From: Caulobacter sp. Root1455
GTDB lineage: Bacteria > Pseudomonadota > Alphaproteobacteria > Caulobacterales > Caulobacteraceae
Direction: 5' to 3'
NCBI RefSeq assembly: GCF_001426905.1
Contig: NZ_LMFQ01000021.1
Location: forward strand, 359,558 to 423,557
DNA length: 64,000 nt
Shown here: positions 18,087-26,676 of the stretch, one piece after another
How the letters are laid out: every line of letters starts with the position of its first letter
Position numbering within the stretch: the first letter of the stretch is position 1
Notes under the pieces: model-generated
Database searches by the model: none
What the model was told of the DNA's origin: nothing
The model's input: only the letters and a program-made list of their open reading frames with translations
Position numbers and translations under genes: made by a program

Positions 18087-18101
18087 TTGACAGCGTTGTC
18101 A
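18087..18101. promoter_or_regulatory. Palindromic operator-like site upstream of GH5
   Basis: TTGACAGCGTTGTCA, an imperfect palindrome of arms TGACA and TGTCA, lying 48 bases before the GH5 start and 33 bases after the regulator stop. It matches the site at 14863-14876 in 13 of 14 shared positions. It probably overlaps the promoter of the GH5 and reductase genes. Confidence 0.6.
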
Positions 18102-18148
18102 CGCCTAAAGGCGGCAAGGCGGCTCGCAGAAGCCCTCGAGGAAACACC

Positions 18149-19150
18149 ATGCGTCCAGCTTTCAAGATCCTGACCGCCTGCGCCCTGCTGTCGGCCCTGT
18201 CGGCGACGCCGCTCGCCGCCCGCGAGATCGCTCCGGGGGACCAGGTCAAGGCCATGACCCGCGGCGTCAACGTCCTCGGCTACGACCCGCTGTGGAGGGA
18301 TCCGGCCAAGGCCCGCTTCCAGATGCGCCACTTCAAGACCATCAAGGACGGCGGCTTCGACGCGGTGCGGGTCAACCTGCACGCCTTCTCGCACATGGAC
18401 GCCGACAACCAGCTGGACCCGGCCTGGCTGAAGACGCTGGATCAGGTCGTCGAGGCCGCGCTCGCCCAGAAGCTCACCGTCATTCTCGACGAACACAATT
18501 TCGGCGACTGCGGCAATGATCCCGCGACCTGCAAGCCCAAGCTGACCGCCTTCTGGAAACAGATCGGCGAACGCTACAAGGACGCGCCGGACGGCGTGGT
18601 GTTCGAGCTGCTGAACGAGCCGAACAAGGCCCTGACCGACGAACTTTGGAACGCCTGGGTCGCCGAGCTGCTGCCGGTGGTCCGCGCGACCAACCCGACC
18701 CGCAACGTCATCATCGGCCCGGCCTTCTGGAACAACATCGATCACCTGAAGCAGCTGAACCTGCCGGAAGGCGACCGCCACCTGATCGCCACCGTCCACT
18801 ACTACCTGCCCATGGCGTTCACCCACCAGGGCGCGCCGTGGAATCCCGACACGCCCAAGCTGGGCGTGACCTGGGGCACGCAGGCCGAGCGCCAGCGGAT
18901 GAAGGCCGACTTCGACGGCGTCCAGGCCTGGGCCAAGGCCCACGACCGGCCCATGCTGCTGGGCGAGTTCGGGGCCTACGACAAGGGCGACATGGCCTCG
19001 CGCGCCGCCTATACCGACGCCGCCGCCCGCGAGGCCGAGGCCCGCGGCTGGGCCTGGGCCTACTGGCAGTTCGACAGCGACTTCATCGTCTACGACATCA
19101 ACAAGGATGCGTGGGTCGAGCCGATCCACGAGGCGCTGGTTCCGAAGTAG
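18149..19150 (+). CDS. Secreted GH5 endo-glycanase (cellulase family)
   Basis: A 333-residue GH5 enzyme with a signal peptide (residues 1-24, ending PLAA). The acid/base glutamate is in FELLNEPN and the nucleophile glutamate in MLLGEFGAYDKG; RVNLH, DEHNF and HYYLP are further barrel motifs. GH5 includes cellulases, mannanases and xyloglucanases. The neighbouring alpha-xylosidase and beta-galactosidase suggest a beta-glucan backbone such as xyloglucan, but the subfamily was not assigned. GAGGAAA precedes the ATG, and a palindromic operator candidate lies upstream. It may be cotranscribed with the reductase 137 bases downstream. Confidence 0.88.
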   Translation: MRPAFKILTACALLSALSATPLAAREIAPGDQVKAMTRGVNVLGYDPLWRDPAKARFQMRHFKTIKDGGFDAVRVNLHAFSHMDADNQLDPAWLKTLDQVVEAALAQKLTVILDEHNFGDCGNDPATCKPKLTAFWKQIGERYKDAPDGVVFELLNEPNKALTDELWNAWVAELLPVVRATNPTRNVIIGPAFWNNIDHLKQLNLPEGDRHLIATVHYYLPMAFTHQGAPWNPDTPKLGVTWGTQAERQRMKADFDGVQAWAKAHDRPMLLGEFGAYDKGDMASRAAYTDAAAREAEARGWAWAYWQFDSDFIVYDINKDAWVEPIHEALVPK

Positions 19151-19211
19151 GCCGCTCTTCTCTCGTCCGCCTCCCGGCCCTCGGGTCGGGCCAAGCGCGT
19201 CCATGGGACGT

Positions 19212-19226
19212 TCGTCCGGGATGACA
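19212..19226. repeat. Half REP unit
   Basis: TCGTCCGGGATGACA matches the right arm of the inverted repeat at 42793-42899. Only one arm is evident here, in the gap between GH5 and the reductase gene. Confidence 0.5.
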
Positions 19227-19287
19227 AAGAGAGCGTTTCGCGCCATTCCATCCGCGCCCCGTGCTCTCCCCACACAGGAACCTCGCC

Positions 19288-20346
19288 GTGCAGAAGCCCT
19301 ACGTCGCCGCCGACACCCGCTATGACGCCATGCCTTATCGCCGCACCGGCCGCAGCGGGCTGGACCTGCCGGCGATCTCGCTGGGGCTGTGGCAGAACTT
19401 CGGCGGCGCGGACGTGTTCGAGACCGGCCGCGCCATCCTGCGCCGGGCCTTCGACCTGGGCGTCACCCACTTCGACCTGGCCAACAACTACGGCCCGCCC
19501 TACGGCTCGGCCGAGGAGAACTTCGGCAAGGTCATGGCCGCCGATTTCGCCGCCCATCGCGACGAGCTCGTCATTTCCACCAAGGCGGGCTGGGACATGT
19601 GGCCGGGCCCGTACGGCGGGATCGGCGGCTCGCGCAAGTATCTGATCGCCAGCTGCGACCAGAGCCTCAAGCGCATGGGCCTGGACTATGTCGACATCTT
19701 CTATTCGCACCGCGTCGACCCGACCACGCCGCTGGAGGAGACCATGGGCGCCCTGGCCCACCTGCACCGGCAGGGCAAGGCGCTGTACGTGGGCATCTCG
19801 TCCTACTCGCCCGAGCTGACCCGCCAGGCCGCCGCCATCCTGAAGTCGGAAGGCGTGCCGCTGCTGATCCACCAGCCGTCCTATTCGATGCTGAACCGCT
19901 GGATCGAGGACAACCTGCTCGACACCCTGGAGGACCTGGGCGTCGGCTGCATCGCCTTCTCGCCGCTGGCCCAGGGCATGCTGACCAACAAGTACCTGGG
20001 CGGCGTGCCCCAGGACTCCCGCGCCGCCCGCGAGGGGTCGCTGGGCGGGCACATGCTCAGCGCCGACAACATCGCCCGCATCCAGGCCCTGGACGCCCTG
20101 GCCAAGGCCCGCGGCCAGAGCCTGGCCCAGATGGCCCTGGCCTGGGTGCTGCGCGATCCGCGCGTCACCTCGGCCCTGATCGGCGCGCGGACCGTGGCCC
20201 AGCTCGAGGATTCGCTGGCGGCGCTGAACACCCTGGGCTTCACGGACGAGGAATTGAGGCAGATCGACCGCCACGCGACCGACGGCGCGATCGACCTTTG
20301 GAAGATCTCCTCCAACCTGGCCGCCTCGGATTTGCCCAAGAGCTGA
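19288..20346 (+). CDS. yghZ: Aldo-keto reductase, YghZ / L-glyceraldehyde 3-phosphate reductase type
   Basis: A 352-residue NADPH-dependent aldo-keto reductase close to E. coli YghZ. Catalytic residues stand in FDLANNYGPP (Asp and Tyr), ISTKAGWDMWPGPYG (Lys) and YSHRVDP (His). The GSRKYLIASCDQSLKRMGLDYVD stretch, broken here as GSRKYLIA and SLKRMGLDYVD, is typical of this subgroup. The GTG at 19288 is chosen because AGGAA lies seven bases upstream. E. coli YghZ acts on L-glyceraldehyde 3-phosphate and methylglyoxal. In this locus it could reduce a sugar aldehyde, but the substrate is unknown. Confidence 0.85.
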   Translation: MQKPYVAADTRYDAMPYRRTGRSGLDLPAISLGLWQNFGGADVFETGRAILRRAFDLGVTHFDLANNYGPPYGSAEENFGKVMAADFAAHRDELVISTKAGWDMWPGPYGGIGGSRKYLIASCDQSLKRMGLDYVDIFYSHRVDPTTPLEETMGALAHLHRQGKALYVGISSYSPELTRQAAAILKSEGVPLLIHQPSYSMLNRWIEDNLLDTLEDLGVGCIAFSPLAQGMLTNKYLGGVPQDSRAAREGSLGGHMLSADNIARIQALDALAKARGQSLAQMALAWVLRDPRVTSALIGARTVAQLEDSLAALNTLGFTDEELRQIDRHATDGAIDLWKISSNLAASDLPKS

Positions 20347-20430
20347 CCGCATCTTGCGGTGGAGCGCCTTCGGAATACAATCAGCCGAATGGACCCGGGG
20401 GCCGACGGCTTGGACCAGACAGTGAGCGGC

Positions 20431-21234
20431 ATGGACCGATTGACGCCGCGTGAGCGCGATTGCCTGCGTCTCGTGGACGAGCACCTGAGCTCGAAGGAGA
20501 TCGCGCGCCGTCTCGGCCTGTCCAAGCACACCGTCGATTGGCACCTGGACAAGGCGCGGCGGCGGCTGGGCGTCGCCGATCGCTACGAGGCCGCCCGCCT
20601 GGTCTCGCCCCGCAACCAGACCCCCCCTCCGATCGCGCCCCCTCCGATCGCGTCAGGGTCCGACGCGGCGGGACTAGCCCCTCCGCCTTCCCCTGCTCAT
20701 CCTTCCTCCAGGTCTTTTGACCCCGTCGAGGTCTCGCGGTTCGCCGACCAACAGGTCGAGGGCCGCGATATCGAGGAAGGAACAGCCGGTGCCGCCACTT
20801 ACGGACTCTCAGAAGGACGCGATCGATCAGGCCATCAGCCTGCGCCGCGACGCCTTGAACTTTCAGAAGACCTGGCCGACCCTCAACTCGCAGGACGACC
20901 TGGCCCCAGCCTTCACCTGGACGGAGCTGGAACGTCAGCTCGCCAGCCTGGCGGCGACCGCCCAGAGCGCCATGATGGCTTCGGACCTGGTCAACGCGAC
21001 GCGCAAGCAAGCGAACTTCAAGCCGCCGGAAATGGTGCTGCGCGAGATCCTCTGCGTGGCGGGCGCCTTGATGGACGAGAGCTTCCTGCCGCCCGGCCGT
21101 TCGGAAGTTGGGGAGGCCCCAATGACCTGACCGTCGGCCAACGGCTGGCTCTGATCGCCGCCATGATGCTCGCGACCGCCTTCGCGTTCGGATCCTTGCT
21201 CGCCGGCCTGCACGCCCTTCGGGGCCTCTTCTAG
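20431..21234 (+). CDS. LuxR-type HTH protein with C-terminal membrane segment (frame interrupted by a nested gene)
   Basis: An open frame of 267 codons from the ATG at 20431 (upstream in-frame starts at 20359 and 20389 have no clear ribosome site). Residues 1-60 are a LuxR/GerE helix-turn-helix: LTPRERDCLRLV, SSKEIARRLGLSKHTVDWHLDKARRRLG. A proline-rich linker contains two tandem 15-base copies at 20623-20652 (CCCCCTCCGATCGCG). The last 35 residues are a membrane segment (QRLALIAAMMLATAFAFGS, then LLAGL). Between the linker and the membrane segment the better codon pattern moves to another frame (20789-21130). Either the gene is dual-coding, or it has been altered by insertion or frameshift. 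Membrane-anchored HTH proteins of this layout occur in related bacteria. Confidence 0.6.
   Translation: MDRLTPRERDCLRLVDEHLSSKEIARRLGLSKHTVDWHLDKARRRLGVADRYEAARLVSPRNQTPPPIAPPPIASGSDAAGLAPPPSPAHPSSRSFDPVEVSRFADQQVEGRDIEEGTAGAATYGLSEGRDRSGHQPAPRRLELSEDLADPQLAGRPGPSLHLDGAGTSARQPGGDRPERHDGFGPGQRDAQASELQAAGNGAARDPLRGGRLDGRELPAARPFGSWGGPNDLTVGQRLALIAAMMLATAFAFGSLLAGLHALRGLF
20789..21130 (+). CDS. Nested hypothetical protein inside the HTH gene
   Basis: A 113-residue frame starting at GTG 20789, with GGAAGGAA ending about six bases upstream. It has consistently GC-rich third codon positions and a natural-looking helical composition (DSQKDAIDQAISLRRDAL, WTELERQLASLAATAQ, VLREILCVAGALMDESF). The overlapping HTH frame here is rich in Gly, Arg and Gln, as shadows usually are. 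It ends with TGA at 21128-21130, just where the other frame becomes convincing again as a membrane segment. No family was recognised. It may be a small partner protein of the HTH regulator, or the middle of one protein joined by frameshifting. Confidence 0.6.
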   Translation: MPPLTDSQKDAIDQAISLRRDALNFQKTWPTLNSQDDLAPAFTWTELERQLASLAATAQSAMMASDLVNATRKQANFKPPEMVLREILCVAGALMDESFLPPGRSEVGEAPMT

Positions 21235-21319
21235 GCCCGTCGCCGCCCGAGCGCTCTCCACAGCTTCACCCCCATCACGCGTCGCGCCTCCACGGATGGG
21301 CGGCGCGAGGAGAACCGTC

Positions 21320-21676
21320 ATGCTCAAGGAACGCCGCAGCGCCGCCGAGGCCGTGGCCGAAGCCCTGTTCGCCGCCGAGAAGGCCATCGACGCGGCCATC
21401 GCCAGCACCGCCGCCCTGACCACCCTGATGCCGGCCTCGCGAGAAGCCGCGAACCTGTCGGTGATGGTCGGTCAGGACGCCCTGATCAGCGCGATCGAGA
21501 CGATGCGCGCCCTGGGCGTGGCCCGGCAGAACATCCTCGAAACCCATCAGGGCCTCAGCAAGGCCCAGCACGACATCGGCCTCTCGGCCGTTTCCTTCGG
21601 CGGCGGCGGCAAGAAGCCGCCCCCCAGCCTGATCGGCAGCCTACGGGCCGTGCCGACCACGCGCGAAGTCGCCTGA
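21320..21676 (+). CDS. Small helical hypothetical protein
   Basis: A 118-residue protein, mostly alpha-helical and rich in alanine (RSAAEAVAEALFAAEKAI, AANLSVMVGQDALISAIE), ending in a Gly/Pro/Lys-rich tail (GGGGKKPPPS). The ATG at 21320 is chosen because AGGAG lies seven bases upstream; a start at 21296 lacks this. No catalytic motif, signal peptide or membrane span is visible. It follows the HTH protein by 85 bases and may belong to the same uncharacterised cluster. No family was recognised with confidence. Confidence 0.75.
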   Translation: MLKERRSAAEAVAEALFAAEKAIDAAIASTAALTTLMPASREAANLSVMVGQDALISAIETMRALGVARQNILETHQGLSKAQHDIGLSAVSFGGGGKKPPPSLIGSLRAVPTTREVA

Positions 21677-21828
21677 ACCCTCCCCTCCTCAGGCCTCGCG
21701 CCGCGGGCCCGATCATGCGCCCCCACATGTGATCGGGCCCGCGACTTGCCGTATCGGCTTGCGCCAGGGATGGGTTTACGCTGAAGGGTCGGCGCGCCGC
21801 CGGCGGCCCTGCCCCAGAAACCTCGCAG

Positions 21829-22266
21829 ATGTACGTCCAGACTCTCGACCAGCTGTTCAGCCTCGCCGTGCTCGTGACCTGTTGCGGCCTCGCCGTCTGG
21901 CGCGGGCGCTGGGTCGAGCGGATCGCCGCGGCGGCGATGGCCGCGGCCTGGTTCGCCAGCCCCCTGGTGCAGGACGACCAGCAGACGCTCGGCGCCCAGA
22001 GCGGCGTGCTGGTGGTCGATGTCCTGCTGCTGCTTGTCCTGCTCTACCTGGCCCTCACGACGGATCGCTGGTGGACCATGGCCGCGGCGTCGTTTCAGGG
22101 CGTCAGCGCCCTGGTTCACCTGGCGGCGGCGATCGACAAGCAGATCATCCCCCGCGCCTACTACGTGGCCGGCAGCCTGCTGAGCTACCTGGTGATGGGC
22201 GCCCTTTTGATCGGCGCCTGGAACGCCGGACGACGGGAGAGGCCCGGTCCGGACAGGTTCACCTGA
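21829..22266 (+). CDS. Integral membrane hypothetical protein
   Basis: A 145-residue protein with four predicted membrane segments (about residues 8-24, 32-46, 60-80 and 110-130) and a short charged C-terminal tail (RRERPGPDRFT). No motif identifies its function. It follows the small helical protein by 152 bases in the same direction and may be the fourth member of the HTH cluster. The ATG at 21829 follows the likely ribosome-site area poorly, so the start is uncertain. Confidence 0.7.
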   Translation: MYVQTLDQLFSLAVLVTCCGLAVWRGRWVERIAAAAMAAAWFASPLVQDDQQTLGAQSGVLVVDVLLLLVLLYLALTTDRWWTMAAASFQGVSALVHLAAAIDKQIIPRAYYVAGSLLSYLVMGALLIGAWNAGRRERPGPDRFT

Positions 22267-22360
22267 CCTCGTTGCGCCTCCTTACGATCATTTAATCCGG
22301 TGAACGGCGTTTCTCGGCTAGAAGGCGTTGGCTGTTCAAATAATCGGAGCTGAGGTGGTC

Positions 22361-23518
22361 GTGCATCAACGGATCAATAAACGCGGCCTGCGTTCGACTG
22401 CGTTGCCCGTGATGCTCTGCATCAGCGCTTTGGGCCTGTCCGCCTGCGACCACGGCGGCGACAAGGCCAAGGCCAAGACGTCCAAGCCGTCGCAGGCCGC
22501 CAGCCAGACCGTCGGCGTGTCGGTGGTGTCCGTCCAGTCGCTGCCGCGGGTCATCAACGCCTCGGGCACCGTCACGCCCTGGGAAGAGGTGCCCGTCGGC
22601 GCCGAGACCGGCGGCCTGACGGCCGTGTCGGTCAACGCCGAGGAAGGCCAGACCGTCCGCCAGGGCCAGGTCCTGGTGGCCATGAACGACACCATGCTCC
22701 GCGCCCAGCTGCACCAGCAGGAGGCCGCGGTGGCCAGCGCCAGGGCCACCCTGGCCGAGGCCCAGGCCGCCCTGGGCCGCTCGCGCGAGCTGCAGGCCAA
22801 GGGCTATCTGTCGACCGCCTCGCTCGACACCGCCACCGCCCGCCAGCAGACCGCCGCGGCCCAGCTGGAAGCCGCCGACGCCTCGCGCAACGAGACCCTC
22901 GCCCGCCTGGGCCAGGCCGTCGTCCGCGCGCCGGTCTCCGGCCTGATCAGCCGCCGCAGCGTCACCAAGGGCCAGATCATCTCGCCCGGCGTGGAACTGT
23001 TCCGCATCGTCCGCGACGGCCGCCTGGAACTGGACGCCGAGATCCCCGAAGCCGACCTGCTGGCCCTGCGCGCCGGCATGCCGGCCACGGTCACCTCCGA
23101 CCAGGTCGGCCAGACCACCGGGACGATCCGCATCGTCACCTCCGAGGTCAACACCCAGACCCGGGTCGGCCTGGCCCGCATCAGCCTGGCGCCCGGCAGC
23201 GGCTTCCGCTCGGGCATGTTCGCCCGCGCCCAGATCGCGGCCGGCGCCCAGCCCGCCCCGACCATCCCGACCGCGGCCATCCTCTATCGCCAGAACCAGC
23301 CGGGCGTGTTCGTGGTCGGCGCCAACAACCATGCCCAGTTCCGGCGCATCGACATCCTGGCCCGCAACGCCGACCGCACGGCCGCCAACGGGTTGAACCC
23401 CGGCGAGCGGGTCGTGGTCGAGGGCGCGGGCTTCCTGGGCGACGGCGACAGCGTCCGCGTCGCCGCCTCTTCCGGCAAGACCGCCCCGCCCGCCGTGGCC
23501 GTCGCGGCGAAACGCTAG
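22361..23518 (+). CDS. RND efflux periplasmic adaptor (membrane fusion protein), lipoprotein
   Basis: A roughly 385-residue adaptor of the AcrA/HlyD type. It has a lipobox (ISALGLSAC), a biotinyl-lipoyl-like half (ETGGLTAVSVNAEEGQTVRQGQVL), an alpha hairpin (AAVASARATLAEAQAAL, AKGYLSTASLDTA), the second lipoyl half (VVRAPVSGLISRR) and a beta-barrel domain. It links the inner-membrane pump to an outer-membrane channel; no channel gene is present. The GTG at 22361 is a reasonable start, with GTG 22355 and TTG 22328 as alternatives. The pump gene follows 9 bases later, so the two form an operon. Confidence 0.9.
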   Translation: MHQRINKRGLRSTALPVMLCISALGLSACDHGGDKAKAKTSKPSQAASQTVGVSVVSVQSLPRVINASGTVTPWEEVPVGAETGGLTAVSVNAEEGQTVRQGQVLVAMNDTMLRAQLHQQEAAVASARATLAEAQAALGRSRELQAKGYLSTASLDTATARQQTAAAQLEAADASRNETLARLGQAVVRAPVSGLISRRSVTKGQIISPGVELFRIVRDGRLELDAEIPEADLLALRAGMPATVTSDQVGQTTGTIRIVTSEVNTQTRVGLARISLAPGSGFRSGMFARAQIAAGAQPAPTIPTAAILYRQNQPGVFVVGANNHAQFRRIDILARNADRTAANGLNPGERVVVEGAGFLGDGDSVRVAASSGKTAPPAVAVAAKR

Positions 23519-23527
23519 GGGCTGGCG

Positions 23528-26500
23528 ATGAACAACATCTCACGCTGGGCGATCAAGAACCCGATCCCCGTCATCCTGCTGTTCGTGCTGCTGACCATCG
23601 CCGGCATCTCCGGCTTCACCAGCATGCGGATCAACGACAATCCGGACGTCGACCTGCCCTTCGTGGTGGTCAGCGCCTCGCGCCCCGGCGCGGCCCCGAC
23701 CGAGCTGGAGACCCAGGTCACCCGGCTGATCGAGGACTCGATCGCGGGGCTGGGCCAGGTGCGCCACATCAGCTCGACGGTCGGCGACGGCTATTCCTCG
23801 ACCTTCATCGAGTTCGAGCTGGGCGTCGACCACGAGCGGGTGACCAACGACGTCCGCAACGCCATGGCCAATCTGCAAAGCTCCCTGCCCCAGGACATGC
23901 AGATCCCGAACGTCACCCGCATCGACATCTCGGGCGACGCCCTGATCACCTATGTGGTCCAGGCCCCGACCCTGACGCCGGAGCAACGCAGCTGGTTCGT
24001 CGACAACGACGTCGCCCGCGCCCTGCTGGCCATCAAGGGCGTCGGCCAGGTCAACCGCCAGGGCGGCGTCAGCCGCGAGATCCAGGTGGCTCTCGACCCC
24101 GACCGCCTGTCCGCCCGCGGCGTCACCGCCGCCCAGGTCAGCCAGGCCCTGCAGTCGGCCAACGCCGACCTGCCCGGCGGCCGCGTCACCGTCTCCGGCT
24201 CCGAACGCGCCATCCGCACCCTGGGCGCGGCCGGCTCGGTCGACCAACTGCGCGAGACCCGCGTCCAGCTGGGCAACGGCGAGACCGTGCGCCTGGGCGA
24301 TCTGGGCGACGTCGAGGACCGTTGGGCCGAACCCCGCAACCGTGCGCGTTTCAACAACGAAGAGGTCGTGACCTTCAACATGGTCCGCTCGCGCGGGGCC
24401 AGCGAGGTCAAGATCGCCGAGAAGATCCGCAAGGAGGTCGAGAAGCTCGACAAGGCCCACCCCGAACTGAAGATCGTCGAGCTGACCTCGAACGTGAAGT
24501 ATATCGAGCAGAGCTATTACGCCTCGCTCGAGGCCCTGGGCCTGGGCGCCCTGCTGGCGGTGCTGGTGGTGCTGCTGTTCCTGCGCGACTGGCGGGCGAC
24601 CTTCCTGGCGGCCGTGGCGATCCCGCTGTCGCTGTTGCCGACCTTCGCGCTCATGGCGCCCCTGAACCAGTCGCTGAACGGCGTGACCTTGCTGGCGTTG
24701 TCGCTGACCGTCGGCATCCTGGTCGACGACGCCATCGTCGAGATCGAGAACATCGTCAGGCACATGCGCGGGGGCAAATCGCCCTATGACGCGGCCATGG
24801 AGGCCGCCGACGAGATCGGCCTGGCCGTCGTGGCCACCACCTTCACCATCGTGGCGGTGTTCGCGCCCGTCGGGTTCATGCCCGGCATCGTCGGCCAGTT
24901 CTTCAAGGCCTTCGCCCTGGCGGCCTGCATCTCGGTGCTGTTCTCGCTGCTGGTCGCCCGCATGCTGACGCCGCTGATGGGCGCCTACATGCTCAAGGCC
25001 CACCACAAGCCCGACAGCGATCCGTTCTGGATGGCCCCCTATCTCAAGGCCCTGAACTGGGCGCTGAGCAACAAGCTCAAGGTGGCCGCTCTGGCCCTGC
25101 CGATCCTGATCGGCACCGGCTTCCTGTTCACCCGCCTGCCGTTCGAGTTCCAGCCGGCGGCCGACCGCGGCCGCGCGCCGTTCAGCGTCGAACTGCCGCC
25201 GGGCGCGACCCTCGACGAGACCGACGCCATCGTCATGCGGATGACCCGCGAACTGGAGGCCCGCCCCGAAGTGACCGGGGTCTACGCCTCGGTCGGCAGC
25301 GACGGCGTCAACCAGGCCCGTGTCACGGCCGACCTCGTGGCGAAAGGCCAGCGGATCAGCCAGCGCGACTTCAGCCGCCAGATGGTCGACCAGTTCAAGG
25401 CCATCCCCGGGGCCCGCATCGGCGCCGGCGGCAACAACGGCGGCGGTCCCAGCGACGGCTCCGCCTTCACCCTGCGCCTGATCGGCGACAACGGCCCGCA
25501 GCTCGAGGTCGCGGCGCGCGCCATCGAGGCCCAGATGCGCGGCGTCAAGGGCCTGGCCAACGTGGTCAACACCGCGGCCATCGCCCGTCCCGAGATCATC
25601 GTCACCCCCAAGCCCGACCAGGCCGCCCGGGCCGGCGTCTCGGCCGGGGCGATCTCGCAGGCGGTGCGCGTGGCCACGATCGGCGACATCGACCAGTCCC
25701 TGCCCAAGTACAATCTGGGTGACCGCCAGGTGCCGATCCGTCTGCGCCTGACCGACGACGCCCGCGAGAACATGTCGGTGCTGGAGACCCTCAAGGTGCC
25801 CTCCAGCCACGGCGGCTCGGTGCCGTTGAACGCGGTGGCCGACGTGCGCTTCGGCGCCGGTCCCTCGCAGATCTCGCGCCAGGACCGCTCGCGGGTGGCC
25901 GAGATCACCGCCGAGTTGGACGGCCTGGTCGTCGGCGACGCCTCCAAGGCCGTGCACGCCCTGCCGGCGGTCAAGAACCTGCCGCCCGGGGTGCGCGAAG
26001 CCCCGGCCGGCGACGCCGAGTTCATCGCCGAGATGCTGACCGGCTTCGCCGCCGCCCTCATCACCGGCATCCTGCTGATGTACGTCGTGCTGGTGCTGCT
26101 GTTCCGCAGCTTCGCCCACCCGGTGACCATCATGGCCGCCCTGCCCCTGGCCATCGGCGGCGCGTTCGGTCTGCTGGTCCTGGTCAAGAGCAGCTTCTCG
26201 ATGTCGACCCTGATCGGCATCCTGATGCTGCTGGGCATCGCGGCCAAGAACTCGATCCTGTTGGTCGAGTACGCGATCATGGCCATGAAGGGCGGCATGA
26301 CCCGCAGGGAGGCCTTGCTCGACGCCGCCCACAAGCGGGCCCGGCCGATCATCATGACCACGGTCGCCATGGCGGCGGGCATGGCCCCGGTGGCGTTCGG
26401 CTTCGGCGCCGACGTCGAGTTCCGGGCCCCGATGGCCATCGCGGTGATCGGCGGCCTGATCACCTCGACCTTCCTGTCCCTGCTCTACATCCCGGTGGTG

Positions 26501-26647
26501 TTCATCTTCATGGACATGCTGAAGAACTGGTCCAGCAAGATCATGGACCGGTTGTTCCAGCACCAGAAGCGCGCGCCCAGCCATGCCGTTCATGGCCATG
26601 GGCATCCGCCCGAGCCGATCGTCAGCGGCGGTGGCCGGGAGCTTTAA
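23528..26647 (+). CDS. RND multidrug/solute efflux pump, inner-membrane subunit
   Basis: A 1039-residue pump of the HAE1-like RND family with 12 predicted membrane segments and two large periplasmic loops. Typical parts are the N-terminal NPIPVILLFVLLTIAG, NGVTLLALSLTVGILVDDAIVEIENI with the proton-relay Asp pair in segment 4, and PIIMTTVAMAAGMAP in the second half. It works with the adaptor encoded just upstream to expel compounds by proton exchange. The substrate cannot be read from sequence. A strong terminator follows the stop at 26677-26710. Confidence 0.94.
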   Translation: MNNISRWAIKNPIPVILLFVLLTIAGISGFTSMRINDNPDVDLPFVVVSASRPGAAPTELETQVTRLIEDSIAGLGQVRHISSTVGDGYSSTFIEFELGVDHERVTNDVRNAMANLQSSLPQDMQIPNVTRIDISGDALITYVVQAPTLTPEQRSWFVDNDVARALLAIKGVGQVNRQGGVSREIQVALDPDRLSARGVTAAQVSQALQSANADLPGGRVTVSGSERAIRTLGAAGSVDQLRETRVQLGNGETVRLGDLGDVEDRWAEPRNRARFNNEEVVTFNMVRSRGASEVKIAEKIRKEVEKLDKAHPELKIVELTSNVKYIEQSYYASLEALGLGALLAVLVVLLFLRDWRATFLAAVAIPLSLLPTFALMAPLNQSLNGVTLLALSLTVGILVDDAIVEIENIVRHMRGGKSPYDAAMEAADEIGLAVVATTFTIVAVFAPVGFMPGIVGQFFKAFALAACISVLFSLLVARMLTPLMGAYMLKAHHKPDSDPFWMAPYLKALNWALSNKLKVAALALPILIGTGFLFTRLPFEFQPAADRGRAPFSVELPPGATLDETDAIVMRMTRELEARPEVTGVYASVGSDGVNQARVTADLVAKGQRISQRDFSRQMVDQFKAIPGARIGAGGNNGGGPSDGSAFTLRLIGDNGPQLEVAARAIEAQMRGVKGLANVVNTAAIARPEIIVTPKPDQAARAGVSAGAISQAVRVATIGDIDQSLPKYNLGDRQVPIRLRLTDDARENMSVLETLKVPSSHGGSVPLNAVADVRFGAGPSQISRQDRSRVAEITAELDGLVVGDASKAVHALPAVKNLPPGVREAPAGDAEFIAEMLTGFAAALITGILLMYVVLVLLFRSFAHPVTIMAALPLAIGGAFGLLVLVKSSFSMSTLIGILMLLGIAAKNSILLVEYAIMAMKGGMTRREALLDAAHKRARPIIMTTVAMAAGMAPVAFGFGADVEFRAPMAIAVIGGLITSTFLSLLYIPVVFIFMDMLKNWSSKIMDRLFQHQKRAPSHAVHGHGHPPEPIVSGGGREL

Positions 26648-26676
26648 CCCCGACCTTGACGGTGCGGAGCCAAGTC

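Noticed and set aside
23540..26605. 1021-codon open frame opposite the RND pump
   Set aside because: It is rich in His, Asp, Gly and Gln with no motif, and the RND pump on the plus strand is unmistakable.
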